Source: Pseudomonas putida (lineage in GTDB: Bacteria; Pseudomonadota; Gammaproteobacteria; Pseudomonadales; Pseudomonadaceae). Taken from it: a stretch of DNA of 64,000 nt. Where the stretch lies: positions 1 to 64,000 of the forward strand of contig NZ_MKZO01000067.1 of the NCBI RefSeq assembly GCF_001941965.1, given 5' to 3'. Under the pieces are notes generated by a model. That model was not told the DNA's origin, did no database searches, and saw only the letters and a program-made list of their open reading frames with translations. Position numbers and translations under genes: made by a program. Positions 50,517-58,690 of the stretch are shown piece by piece. Positions within the stretch are counted from its first letter, which is position 1, and every line of letters starts with the position of its first letter.

Positions 50517-51878
50517 ATGTGGACCCCGACCCTCCCTGACGACGGACAACCGCGCTATCTCGCCCTGGTCGAGGCCATCGCCCGGGCCATTGAATACGGC
50601 GAACTAAAGGTCGGCGAACGCCTGCCGCCACAACGCCGTCTGGCCTGGGCTCTGGGCCTGAATCCGAGTACGACCCAACAGGCTTACCGCGAGGCCGCGG
50701 CGCGGCATCTGGTGTCCGGCGAGGTCGGGCGCGGTACCTATGTGCTGGCGGGGAGCAAGGAGGCGACGCTGTTTCGCTTGAAATAACGCGATCAGGACAG
50801 CACCTGCATCGATCTGTCGACCAATGTGCCGGTGGTGGACGAACACGGACAGGACCTGGAAAACGCGCTGCGCCATGTCCTGCACCAGGGGCCGGCCCAC
50901 GGCCTGGAACACTATCTCGGCGCCGAGCAATTGCTGCTGGGCCGCCTGCAAGGTGCGAGCTGGCTCAACCTGCGCGGTCTGCAACTGACAGCCAGCCAGG
51001 TGCTGCTTTGCGGCGGTGCGCAACAGGGGCTGTTCAGCGTGCTGCTATCGCTCTGTCAGCCCGGCGAGGCGGTGATGGTCGAGGCCCTGACCGCGCCCGG
51101 GATCAAGGCCGCCTGCCGGCAACTGCGCCTGCCGCTGCACGGCGTCGCCATGGACGACCAAGGCATCCTCCCCGACGACCTCGACCGCGTGGCCCGGGCC
51201 AGTGGTGCGCGGCTGGTGGTGCTGACTCCGGCGCTGCACAACCCTACCGGCGCAAGCATGGGCGAGCAGCGCAGACAGGAGATTGCGGCGGTGGTCGAGC
51301 GCCTGGATTTGCTGCTGGTGGAGGACGATGTCTATGGTGCCCTGGGCGACCAGCCGCCATTGCTGCCGCTGCTCGGCGCCCGTGGATTGCTGGTCAGCAG
51401 CCTGTCGAAAACCGTCTGTGCCGGCCTGCGCCTGGGCTGGATCGCCGGCGACGAAAACCTGCTGGCGCAGATCGATCCCCATGCCCAGGCGACTCACTGG
51501 CAAATCGCCCCGCTGATCCTCGGCATCGCCGGACGCTGGATCGACGATGACACCGCCGCGCGCAAGCTGGCCTGGCAGCGCGAGGAAGTGACCCAGCGCT
51601 GGCGCCTGGCCCAGCGTATTCTGGGACCGGGGATACAACCGGCCACACCGTCACCGCATATCTGGCTGAACGGCCCGCGCCCCGGCGATGTGCTGGCCGC
51701 GGCCTGTCGTGCCAAGGGTGTCGAGGTAGTGCCGGCTCAGGTGTTCGCGGTCAAGCAGGGCCAGTTGCCCGCCGTGCGCGTCAGCCTCACCGCAGCGCGC
51801 AGCCGGGCCGAACTGAAACAGGCACTGGAGCGCATCGCCACGGTGCTCGACGAATTCACAACGCAGGATTCGGAGTGA
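50517..51878 (+). pseudogene. MocR-type regulator split by an in-frame stop codon
   Basis: The reading frame is continuous from 50517 to 51878 except for a single TAA at 50784-50786, between the GntR helix-turn-helix (MWTPTLPDDGQPRYLALVEAIARAIEYGELKVGERLPPQRRLAWALGLNPSTTQQAYREAAARHLVSGEVGRGTYVLAG) and the aminotransferase-like domain (NVPVVDEHGQDLENAL...; PLP lysine in SLSKTVCAGLRLGW). Codons on both sides are in the same frame and read KEATLFRLK-stop-RDQDSTCIDLSTNVPV. A CAA-to-TAA change explains it. No indel is present. As read, no full-length regulator can be made, although the two domains could be produced separately (GTG at 50826). Confidence 0.85.
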
Positions 51879-51883
51879 CAAGC

Positions 51884-52543
51884 ATGACCACCCGCCTACA
51901 CTCCAGCGCCATGAACGAACGTGAAGCTTTCTATCAACAGGCCAGTGAGCATCTGTGCCAGCAGAGTCCGGCCTGGGCTGCCCTTATCGGGGCTATCGGC
52001 CCCTGCCTGCATGTGCCGCTGCCGACCCGCGATCCGTACCAGGCGCTGGTGCGTGCGATTGCCTACCAGCAACTGCACGCAAAGGCCGCGGAGGCGATTC
52101 TCGGGCGCTTCATGGCCTTGTTTCCCGGGCAGGCTTTTCCATCGCCCGAACAGTTGCTGGCGACCACGCCGGAACAACTGCGCGCCTGCGGGTTTTCCGG
52201 GCGAAAGATCAGTACGGTGCAGGCCTTGGCTCAGGGCCGGCTGGACGGCCTGGTACCGGATCATGCCGAGGCCCGGCAACTGGAACACGAGGTGCTGATC
52301 GAGCGCCTGACCCGGCTGCCCGGCGTGGGCCGCTGGACCGTGGAGATGCTGCTGATCTACACACTGGAGCAGATGGATATCCTGCCGGTGGATGATTTCG
52401 GGGTGCGTGAAGGGTATCGGCGGCTGCATGGGCTGGAGGCGCAGCCGACACGCAAGCAGTTGCTGGAGGTGGGGGCGGCGTGGAGTCCGTATCGGACAGT
52501 GGCGGCATGGTATCTGTGGCGGGTGCCGGTGAAGGGAATTTGA
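51884..52543 (+). CDS. DNA-3-methyladenine glycosylase II family (AlkA-like)
   Basis: 219 residues. Helix-hairpin-helix plus Gly/Pro-Asp loop: LTRLPGVGRWTVEMLLIYTLEQMDILPVDDFGVREG, with the second Asp of VDD (Asp171) corresponding to the catalytic Asp of AlkA. VRAIAYQQLHAKAAEAIL is the N-terminal part of the fold. It excises alkylated purines from DNA. GGAGTGA precedes the ATG at 51884, overlapping the stop codon of the MocR pseudogene. ada lies 188 bases downstream, so both probably serve alkylation repair. It lacks the extra N-terminal domain of E. coli AlkA. Confidence 0.9.
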   Translation: MTTRLHSSAMNEREAFYQQASEHLCQQSPAWAALIGAIGPCLHVPLPTRDPYQALVRAIAYQQLHAKAAEAILGRFMALFPGQAFPSPEQLLATTPEQLRACGFSGRKISTVQALAQGRLDGLVPDHAEARQLEHEVLIERLTRLPGVGRWTVEMLLIYTLEQMDILPVDDFGVREGYRRLHGLEAQPTRKQLLEVGAAWSPYRTVAAWYLWRVPVKGI

Positions 52544-52621
52544 AAGCAAGAGGCGGAGTTTCTGGCAAATGAAGGTCCTTCAGACTTCAAGCCAGTTACA
52601 TCCCTGAAGCACGACCGCATT

Positions 52622-52698
52622 CCCTGTGGGAGCTGGCTTGCCAGCGATTACGATGGTGAATTCACCGCTGCAATCGCTGGCAAGCCAGCTCCCACAGG
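52622..52698. repeat. REPIN (type 1, opposite orientation)
   Basis: CCCTGTGGGAGCTGGCTTGC... begins at 52622 and its complement ends at 52698, with the TCGC ends facing inward around a 22-base spacer, the reverse of the other copies. It lies between the alkA-like gene and ada. Confidence 0.87.
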
Positions 52699-52731
52699 AA
52701 CGGTGGCGGTCTGATCATTGGAGACAGGTCC

Positions 52732-53808
52732 ATGCGCCATAAAACAACCGCCATCAAGGAATCCGACCCCCGCTGGCAAGCCCTGCTCGCCCGCGATGCC
52801 TCCGCCGACGGCACCTTCGTCTACGGCGTGCGCACCACCGGCGTGTACTGCCCGCCGTCCAGCTCCGCGCGCCGGCCCAATATCGAGAACGTGGAATTCT
52901 TCGACACCCCCGCCGACGCCGAAGCCGCGGGCTACCGCCCAAGCAAACGCCGCGGCACCGATCCGAGCGAACTGGCCCGCCAGCACGCCGCCCAGGTCAC
53001 ACAGGCCTGCAAGCTGATCGAGAGCGCGGAGGAAGAGCCCAGCCTGAACCAGCTGGCCGAACAGGTGAACATGAGCCCGTATCACTTCCACCGGGTGTTC
53101 AAACGCACCACCGGCCTGACGCCCAAGGCCTACGCCAGCGCCCACCGTGCACGCAAGCTCCGCACACAACTGGGCAATGCCGAATCCATTACCGAGGCGC
53201 TGTATGGCGCCGGCTTCAACTCCAACAGTCGTTTCTACGAGTCGAGCAATGCCCGCCTCGGCATGACCCCCGGCGCCTACCGGGATGGCGGCGCACAGAC
53301 CGATATCCACTTCGCCATTGCGCAGTGCTCGCTGGGGGCGATTCTGATCGGGCAAAGCGCCAAGGGCATCTGCGCGATTCTCCTTGGCGATGATCCGCAA
53401 GCCCTGCTGCAGAACCTGCAGGACAAATTCCCCAAGGCCAACCTGATCGGCGCCGATGCCGGCTTCGAACGCCTGGTGGCGCGGGTGGTAGGTTTCGTCG
53501 AAGCACCGGCCATTGGCCTCGACCTGCCCCTGGACCTTCAGGGCACGGCGTTCCAGGAGCGTGTCTGGCAGGCGCTGCGGGAAATCCCGGCGGGCAGCAC
53601 GGCCAGCTATGCCGAGATCGCCGAACGTATTGGCGCACCCAAGGCCGTGCGTGCCGTGGCCCAGGCCTGCGCGGCCAACAGCCTCGCGGTGGCGGTACCC
53701 TGCCATCGGGTAGTGCGCAGCGACGGCAACCTGTCCGGCTATCGCTGGGGTGTTGAGCGCAAGCAGCAATTGCTGCAAAGGGAGAGGGAATCGAGCGGCA
53801 AGCTTTAA
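52732..53808 (+). CDS. ada: Bifunctional Ada-type O6-methylguanine-DNA methyltransferase/AraC activator with altered zinc site
   Basis: 358 residues in the order of E. coli Ada: N-terminal methylphosphotriester domain (1-80), AraC helix-turn-helix (PSLNQLAEQVNMSPYHFHRVFKRTTGLTPKAY), and C-terminal O6-methylguanine methyltransferase with active-site VPCHRVVRSDG. The activating Cys of the N-domain is kept (Cys40 in GVYCPPS), but the other three zinc cysteines of E. coli Ada (42, 69, 72) are Ser44, Ser71 and Arg74 here (CPPSSSA, RPSKRRG). DNA repair at the C-domain should be intact; sensing by the N-domain is doubtful. The stop codon lies inside a heptad repeat. A weak GGAGACAGG site precedes the ATG. 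Confidence 0.92.
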   Translation: MRHKTTAIKESDPRWQALLARDASADGTFVYGVRTTGVYCPPSSSARRPNIENVEFFDTPADAEAAGYRPSKRRGTDPSELARQHAAQVTQACKLIESAEEEPSLNQLAEQVNMSPYHFHRVFKRTTGLTPKAYASAHRARKLRTQLGNAESITEALYGAGFNSNSRFYESSNARLGMTPGAYRDGGAQTDIHFAIAQCSLGAILIGQSAKGICAILLGDDPQALLQNLQDKFPKANLIGADAGFERLVARVVGFVEAPAIGLDLPLDLQGTAFQERVWQALREIPAGSTASYAEIAERIGAPKAVRAVAQACAANSLAVAVPCHRVVRSDGNLSGYRWGVERKQQLLQRERESSGKL

Positions 53809-53886
53809 GCTATAAGCGGCAAGAAAGAGCAATCAGCGGTGACGCCAATTGCTCTTTCTTATGACTTGCAGCTTGAAACTTAAAGC
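53795..53886. repeat. Inverted GCTNNAA heptad arrays after ada
   Basis: Heptads GCGGCAA, GCTTTAA, GCTATAA, GCGGCAA run from 53795 to 53822; on the other strand GCTTTAA, GTTTCAA, GCTGCAA run from 53886 to 53866. They enclose the hairpin at 53821-53860. Same element type as at 41000-41079. The ada TAA is part of the second heptad. Confidence 0.82.
53821..53860. terminator. Bidirectional terminator-like hairpin after ada
   Basis: AAGAAAGAGCAAT (53821-53833) and ATTGCTCTTTCTT (53848-53860) are perfect 13-base complements around a 14-base loop. It lies 12 bases after the ada stop and 32 bases after the convergent DUF2790 gene, so it could end both. Confidence 0.7.
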
Positions 53887-53892
53887 CTTGAT

Positions 53893-54138
53893 TCAACCCT
53901 GGCTGCACCCATCACCCATCACCCGGTATTCAACAGTGTGACGCTCGCCTTGATGATCTTCATACACCATGGTGGCCGGAACCACTTCACAGACATTTGG
54001 AACTTTCGACAGGCTGATGACCTTGGCGATATCCAGCTTGGTGCCGTAGCTGTACTGCTCGACCTGCGGCTGTACGGCCTGGTCGGCAAAGGCGAACGAA
54101 GAGACGGCAAGCAGGGCGGCTGCAACTAATGCTTTCAT
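53893..54138 (-). CDS. DUF2790-type small secreted protein
   Basis: 81 residues: signal peptide MKALVAAALLAVSSFAFA, then about 60 residues with VEQYSYGTKLDIAKVISLSKVPNVCEVVPATMVYEDHQGERHTVEYRVMGDGC, the DUF2790 pattern of Pseudomonas periplasmic proteins. Two cysteines (CEVV and GDGC) may form a disulfide. The ATG at 54138 gives a clean signal peptide; 15 codons more are open upstream but unlikely. The function is not established, and I see no regulatory site. Confidence 0.82.
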   Translation of the reverse strand: MKALVAAALLAVSSFAFADQAVQPQVEQYSYGTKLDIAKVISLSKVPNVCEVVPATMVYEDHQGERHTVEYRVMGDGCSQG

Positions 54139-54398
54139 GATATTTGGGCCTTTAAAGCAATCGAACCAACAGATTGACTTCATATGCCGAAGTGGCGCGG
54201 AGAAGTTGTTATATCAGTGACATAACACGAAGTACCGATCCCGTTGGAACTTGTTGAGTGGGGATGCGCTTAGTTTACTGATCTGCTAACTTCGTTGAAT
54301 CATCGAGCCTGACATTCACTATTACCATTCCTGCAACAATAGACACAAACCCTTACCCCACGGGAAATGCTGAAAAAGCCCGTTCCAGAGCCATCGCC

Positions 54399-54854
54399 GT
54401 GCCAAAAATCGACCCAATTCGCTGTGCCTGCCTCTCAGCCACCGAGCGGCCACTGCTGAACAAGCTCTACAAAATCCATGGCTCGGCGATGCGTACCAGC
54501 GATGCCGGCGAGGTCTGGGTGGCGCGTGCAGGAGAAATCATCGGCGGTTTGAGCCTGACGCCTGTGCCAGACGGACAATGGCTGACCGGCCTGCTGGTAG
54601 CGCCCGACTGGCGCGGGAAAGGTGTGGCGCGGTTGCTGATCGACCACGCCTGCGGGGCGGAGCGGACCTGGCTGTTCTGCCACCCGGACCTGCAAGGCTT
54701 CTACGAGCGTCTCGGCTTCATGGTGAACGAGGATCTACCGCAGACCCTCGCCGATCGCCTGGCCCGCTATCGGCGCAGCAAGCCGCTACTGGCGATGGTT
54801 CGCGATCAGTCGTCGGCAGCCGGGTCCAGCCCGGGGAACAGCACCTCGGTGTAG
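54399..54854 (+). CDS. GNAT-family N-acetyltransferase
   Basis: 151 residues. The acetyl-CoA binding core is LTGLLVAPDWRGKGVARLLIDHAC (motif A, QxxGxG/A variant RGKGVA) and GFYERLGFMVNEDL (motif B). It starts with GTG at 54399; an ATG alternative is not near, and the ribosome site is weak. It would acetylate a small molecule or protein. Its 3' end overlaps that of def by 49 bases, an unusually long convergent overlap. Confidence 0.8.
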   Translation: MPKIDPIRCACLSATERPLLNKLYKIHGSAMRTSDAGEVWVARAGEIIGGLSLTPVPDGQWLTGLLVAPDWRGKGVARLLIDHACGAERTWLFCHPDLQGFYERLGFMVNEDLPQTLADRLARYRRSKPLLAMVRDQSSAAGSSPGNSTSV

Positions 54855-55345
54855 CCGAAGCGGCTGAAGTCATGAATCCGCGACGGGTACAGGCGCCCGA
54901 TCAAATGATCGCACTCATGCTGCACCACCCGCGCATGGAAGCCATCGGCGGCACGGCGGATCGGCTGTCCCTGCGGATCGACCCCTTCATAGAAAATATG
55001 CTTGTAGCGACTGACCACGCCGCGTAGCCCCGGCACCGACAGGCAACCTTCCCAGCCCTCCTCCAGCTCGGTGCTGGTGGGTGTGATCAGCGGGTTGAGG
55101 AGGATGGTCTGCGGCACCGGCTCGGCGTCCGGGTAGCGCTCGCTGCGCTCGAAGCCGAAGATCACCAGTTGCAGGTCGACACCGATCTGCGGTGCGGCCA
55201 GGCCGACACCGCCGACATGGCGCATGGTCTCGAACATGTCGTCGATCAGTTGCTGCAACTCGGCACTGCCGAACAGGTGCTCGGGCACCGGTGGGGCGAT
55301 ACGCAGCAGGCGCTCGTCGCCCATCTTGAGGATTTCACGAATCAT
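54806..55345 (-). CDS. def: Peptide deformylase
   Basis: 179 residues. All three metal/catalytic motifs are present: GVGLAAPQIG (46-55), EGCLSVPG (99-106; Cys101) and QHECDH (142-147; His143, Glu144, His147). It removes the N-formyl group of new proteins. It looks like the second deformylase of pseudomonads, not the fmt-linked copy, as no fmt is adjacent. Its 5' end overlaps the stop of the YihY gene by 11 bases, so it is translationally coupled to it. Confidence 0.93.
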   Translation of the reverse strand: MIREILKMGDERLLRIAPPVPEHLFGSAELQQLIDDMFETMRHVGGVGLAAPQIGVDLQLVIFGFERSERYPDAEPVPQTILLNPLITPTSTELEEGWEGCLSVPGLRGVVSRYKHIFYEGVDPQGQPIRRAADGFHARVVQHECDHLIGRLYPSRIHDFSRFGYTEVLFPGLDPAADD

Positions 55346-56309
55346 GGGGGGTCCGGCTCACAGGTTCTGCCTCGGCGGCCGGGGCATGATCGCGGCCCAG
55401 CCCGGAAACCTGGTTTGTAGCACGTTCCGGGGCGCCATCACCGGGTTCTTTTTCCCCGGGATCCTTGCCCTCTGCCGACATATGTTCGATCACCGCATTC
55501 ATTTCCGCGCCCAGCAGCAGCACCGCCGCGGAAATGTAGAAGTACAGGAGCAGGACGATGATCGCCCCGATGCTGCCGTACATGGCGTTGTAGTCGGCGA
55601 AGGTCTTCACGTAGTAGCCGAAGCCCAGGGACGCGATGATCCACACCACCACCGCCAGCACCGAACCGGGGGTGATGAAGCGGAATTCCTGCTTCACATC
55701 GGGCATCACGTAGTAGATCAGCGCCACCGCCACCATCATCAGGGCCACGATGGCCGGCCAGCGCGCCACGGTCCAGATAGTGACGATGATGTCCTCCATG
55801 CCCACCTGCGAGGCCACCCAACCCATCACCTGCGGCCCCAGCACCATCAGTGCGGCGGCGGCCAGGAGCATGCCGGCGATGCCCACGGTGTAGAACACCG
55901 ACAGCGGGATGCGCTTCCACACCGGGCGCCCCTCGACCACGTCGTAGGCAGCGTTCATCGCGCTCATCATCAGCCGTACGCCGGCCGAGGCGGTCCACAG
56001 GGCGATAACAATACCCACCGAAAGCAGGCCGCCCTTGGATTGCTGGAGCTGGTCGATCACCGGGTTGACCTGTTCCAGCGCCTGCGGCGGCAGGACCAGT
56101 TCCGATTGCAGGCGCAGCCACGAGAAGAAGTCCGGCAGGTGCAGGAAACCGATCAGGGCGATGAGGAACAGCAGGAAGGGGAACAGCGAGAACAGCATCT
56201 GGTAGGCCAGCGCCGAGGCATAGGTGGACATCTCGTCGTCGAGGAATTCCTTGACGGTTCGCACCAGTACGCGGTGGACCGGCAGACCGCGTAGATGGGT
56301 AAGTCTCAT
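55335..56309 (-). CDS. YihY/BrkB-family inner membrane protein
   Basis: 324 residues. Six long hydrophobic helices (first MSTYASALAYQMLFSLFPFLLFLIALIGF near 28-58) and the YihY core SVFYTVGIAGMLLAAAALMVLGPQVMGWV and GSIGAIIVLLLYFYISAAVLLLGAEMNAVIE are clear. The charged tail after the last helix is cytosolic. The family was once proposed as ribonuclease BN, but that assignment is not accepted; its role is unknown. The start is at 56309; def follows by overlap. Confidence 0.9.
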   Translation of the reverse strand: MRLTHLRGLPVHRVLVRTVKEFLDDEMSTYASALAYQMLFSLFPFLLFLIALIGFLHLPDFFSWLRLQSELVLPPQALEQVNPVIDQLQQSKGGLLSVGIVIALWTASAGVRLMMSAMNAAYDVVEGRPVWKRIPLSVFYTVGIAGMLLAAAALMVLGPQVMGWVASQVGMEDIIVTIWTVARWPAIVALMMVAVALIYYVMPDVKQEFRFITPGSVLAVVVWIIASLGFGYYVKTFADYNAMYGSIGAIIVLLLYFYISAAVLLLGAEMNAVIEHMSAEGKDPGEKEPGDGAPERATNQVSGLGRDHAPAAEAEPVSRTPHDS

Positions 56310-56394
56310 TGGCGTCTCCTTGCGCAGCCTGAAGCTCGTTTACAAAACAGTCTAATAGACCCTGCACACAAGGTTGCGATTCCCTCCTGCGTGC

Positions 56395-56423
56395 AAAAAA
56401 AACGGCCATCCATGGATGGCCGT
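56395..56423 (-). terminator. Rho-independent terminator of the CsbD gene
   Basis: ACGGCCATCCATGGATGGCCGT (56402-56423, a perfect 22-base palindrome) is followed on the minus strand by about eight T residues (56402-56395). It is 22 bases after the CsbD stop codon. Confidence 0.92.
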
Positions 56424-56445
56424 CTTCGTCTGGCCCGCGGGCCGG

Positions 56446-56625
56446 TCAAGGCTTCTTCACGGCATCCTTGACCTTGCCCACGGTTTGCTGGGCTTCGCCC
56501 TTGAGCTCCTGGGCCTTGCCTTCGGCACGGAGTTTGTCGTTGTCAGTCGCCTTGCCGACGCCTTGCTTGATATTGCCGACCGCTTCGTTGGCCATGCCTT
56601 TGACTTTGTCTTTGGTGCCACTCAT
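56446..56625 (-). CDS. CsbD-family stress protein
   Basis: 59 residues, highly charged and flexible: MSGTKDKVKGMANEAVGNIKQGVGKATDNDKLRAEGKAQELKGEAQQTVGKVKDAVKKP. This is the CsbD pattern (general-stress, intrinsically disordered-looking, helical bundle). AAGGAG precedes the ATG at 56625; a 12-codon upstream extension is not conserved. A strong terminator follows, so it is monocistronic. Likely induced by stress or stationary phase, as in other bacteria, but no such promoter is visible. Confidence 0.9.
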   Translation of the reverse strand: MSGTKDKVKGMANEAVGNIKQGVGKATDNDKLRAEGKAQELKGEAQQTVGKVKDAVKKP

Positions 56626-56695
56626 GGGATTTCTCCTTAACGGGATAGTCGGAATCGACAATGAGTGGAGTGCCTGGCGAAGCGGGGAGTTTCAT

Positions 56696-57115
56696 TTATT
56701 TTTCCGCCTCGCAGCGATTGCGCAGGTCGGAGTTGCTGATGGTGCCGCAACTGCCGCCCTTTTTCGCATAGCAGTAGTTGCGCTGGTCACTGTCGGAGAT
56801 GGAACTGCACCCGTAGCCGCCCATTTCGGCATAACAGGTATTGCGCAGGTCGGAATCGTTGATGCTGCCGCAACCGCCATTGCCTTTCTTTGCATAGCAG
56901 TAGTTACGTCGGTCGCTGTCGGAGATCTGCCCGCAACTGCCGTTGCCGGTTTCGGCTTCACATTGTCTGCGCAGATCGGAATCATTGATGTTGCCGCAAC
57001 TGCCGTTGCCCGTCTTCGCCTCGCAATAGCGACGCTGGTCCGAGTCGCTGATACTGCCGCAACCGGCATGAGCAAAACCGCTGAGCAACATCAACAGCGC
57101 GATAAGAACTCGCAT
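56696..57115 (-). CDS. Secreted Cys-rich protein made of six tandem 20-residue repeats
   Basis: 139 residues: signal peptide MRVLIALLMLLSGFAHA, then six repeats of about 20-21 residues with the pattern C-G-x-I-x-D-S-D-x-R-x-x-C-x-A-x-x-G (for example CGSISDSDQRRYCEAKTGNG and CGNINDSDLRRQCEAETGNG). Each repeat has two cysteines, 12 in all, and an acidic DSD motif that could bind metal. The repeats are not identical, so this is old. The ATG at 57115 has AAGGA 8 bases upstream; 57175 is an upstream alternative. I recognise no named family. Confidence 0.85.
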   Translation of the reverse strand: MRVLIALLMLLSGFAHAGCGSISDSDQRRYCEAKTGNGSCGNINDSDLRRQCEAETGNGSCGQISDSDRRNYCYAKKGNGGCGSINDSDLRNTCYAEMGGYGCSSISDSDQRNYCYAKKGGSCGTISNSDLRNRCEAEK

Positions 57116-57289
57116 TTCTTTCATCCTTGGAGAGTGGAGACGACGATTGTCGCCGGGCGTCGATGACGCCATCAAATTGACATCAACCTTGAGAAAAGTT
57201 CCGCTCGAGAACCTGTGCTGCGGCTTTATGTTTCAGCCCATTCCCCGCAAAATAGCCGACCTTTCCAAGCGTCACTGCAGGACACCCGC

Positions 57290-57667
57290 ATGAAACTCGA
57301 CAAGACCACCGCCATCGCCCGCCGCAACGAGGCGCTGGGGACTCCCGTGCTGAACAGCGACAACACCCTGTTCGCCGTGCTCGACAGCAAGCGCAGCCTG
57401 TGGTGGTTCGATGTTCCGGTGGCCTGGCTGCGCAAGAACAGCGACTTCGTCAACCTGCTGCTGCACACCCCCGAGACCGACAAGCTGCAGCACCTGAAGG
57501 TGCCGGTGCGCGACCTGCGGACCCACCAGGAAAAGCTGGAAGTACGCAACGCCGGCAAGCGCCGCGCCACGATCAGCCTGGCGCTGTCGGCCGACCGTGA
57601 CTCGCTGCTGCGCGACCTGCGCCCGGGTGGCGACAACCTGGACTTCTCCGGTTATCGCCAGCGCTGA
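57290..57667 (+). CDS. Conserved hypothetical protein, 125 aa
   Basis: No signal peptide or membrane segment. MKLDKTTAIARRNEALGTPVLNSDNTLFAVLDSKRSLWWFDVPVAWLRKNSDFVNLLLHTPETDKLQHLKVPVRDLRTHQEKLEVRNAGKRRATISLALSAD reads as a mixed alpha/beta protein. AGGACA precedes the ATG. The Lys/Arg-rich middle suggests nucleic-acid or protein contact. I recall it as a conserved pseudomonad protein without a known role. Confidence 0.75.
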   Translation: MKLDKTTAIARRNEALGTPVLNSDNTLFAVLDSKRSLWWFDVPVAWLRKNSDFVNLLLHTPETDKLQHLKVPVRDLRTHQEKLEVRNAGKRRATISLALSADRDSLLRDLRPGGDNLDFSGYRQR

Positions 57668-57688
57668 GGCGTTCTTGCGAACCTGAAA

Positions 57689-58525
57689 TCAGGCCAGTTC
57701 GATGCGGTTGTCGTGAATCACGATCTGACCGCTCTTGTACAAGGCGCCAATGGCCTTCTTGAAGTTGCCCTTGCTGACCCCGAACATGTCGCTGATCACC
57801 TGCGGGTCGCTCTTGTCGTTGAGCGGCAGCACGCCATTGGCGGCCTTCAGCTTGGCCAGGATCTGCTCGTGCAGGCTGCTGGCCGCACCCTCGCCGATCG
57901 GCTGCAGGCTCAGGGCGATCTTGCCGTCATCGCGGATTTCCTTGATGTAGCCCTTCTCCTGCTTGCCCGAACGCAGGAACTTGAACACTTCGTTCTTGTG
58001 GATCAGGCCCCAGTGCTGGTTGTTGATGATGGCCTTGAAGCCCATCGGGCTCTCTTCCACCACCAGCAGATCGACCTGCTGGCCGACCCGGTAGTTGGCC
58101 GGGGCCTTGTCCAGGTAGCGATCCAGCTTGGCGGTCGCGGTGATGCGGCGGGTGCGGCGGTCGAGGTAGACGTGCACTACGCAGTACTCGCCGGCGCGCA
58201 TCTGGCGCTTTTCCTCGGAGTACGGCATCAGCAGGTCCTTGGGCAGGCCCCAGTCGAGGAAGATGCCGATGCTGTTGATCTCGACCACCTTGAGGCTGGC
58301 GAACTGGCCGACCTGGACCTTGACCTTCTCGGTGGTGGCGATCAGCTTGTCCTCGCTGTCGAGGTAGACGAAGACGTTCAGCCAGTCCTCGATCTCGCTC
58401 GGTGCATCCTTGGGGATGTAGCGCTTGGGCAGGAGGATCTCGCCCTCCGCGCCGCCATCCAGGTACAGACCGAAGTCCGTGTGCTTGACCACCTGCAAAG
58501 TGTTGTAACGCCCAACTGAAGCCAT
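57689..58525 (-). CDS. S1-domain RNA-binding protein, CvfB/YitL family
   Basis: 278 residues: tandem S1-like OB domains (GLYLDGGAEGEILLPKRY near 20-37; GIFLDWGLPKDLLMPYSEEK near 88; GQQVDLLVVEESPMGFKAIINNQHWGLIHKNEVF near 150-185) and a C-terminal winged helix (SDMFGVSKGNFKKAIGALYKSGQIVIHDNRIEL). This is the CvfB/YitL arrangement, linked to RNA binding and virulence regulation in Staphylococcus. The start is well defined. It is convergent with the 125-aa gene. Confidence 0.92.
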   Translation of the reverse strand: MASVGRYNTLQVVKHTDFGLYLDGGAEGEILLPKRYIPKDAPSEIEDWLNVFVYLDSEDKLIATTEKVKVQVGQFASLKVVEINSIGIFLDWGLPKDLLMPYSEEKRQMRAGEYCVVHVYLDRRTRRITATAKLDRYLDKAPANYRVGQQVDLLVVEESPMGFKAIINNQHWGLIHKNEVFKFLRSGKQEKGYIKEIRDDGKIALSLQPIGEGAASSLHEQILAKLKAANGVLPLNDKSDPQVISDMFGVSKGNFKKAIGALYKSGQIVIHDNRIELA

Positions 58526-58690
58526 GTTCGAAATCCTCGCTGCGAGGCGCGCATTCTACACGCGATCGGTGACGATCACCCTGCGCTTCGGCAGTTTTGC
58601 CGCCGAATCCGGCGAATTGGCATCGGCTTGAACCCCATCGGCCGAACCTGCTCTATAAACACTGAGTACGCCACTGCAAGGACGCTGATC

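Noticed and set aside
50777..50826. Frameshift in the MocR gene
   Set aside because: Both pieces are in the same frame (50517 and 50826 differ by a multiple of 3), so it is a stop codon, not an indel.
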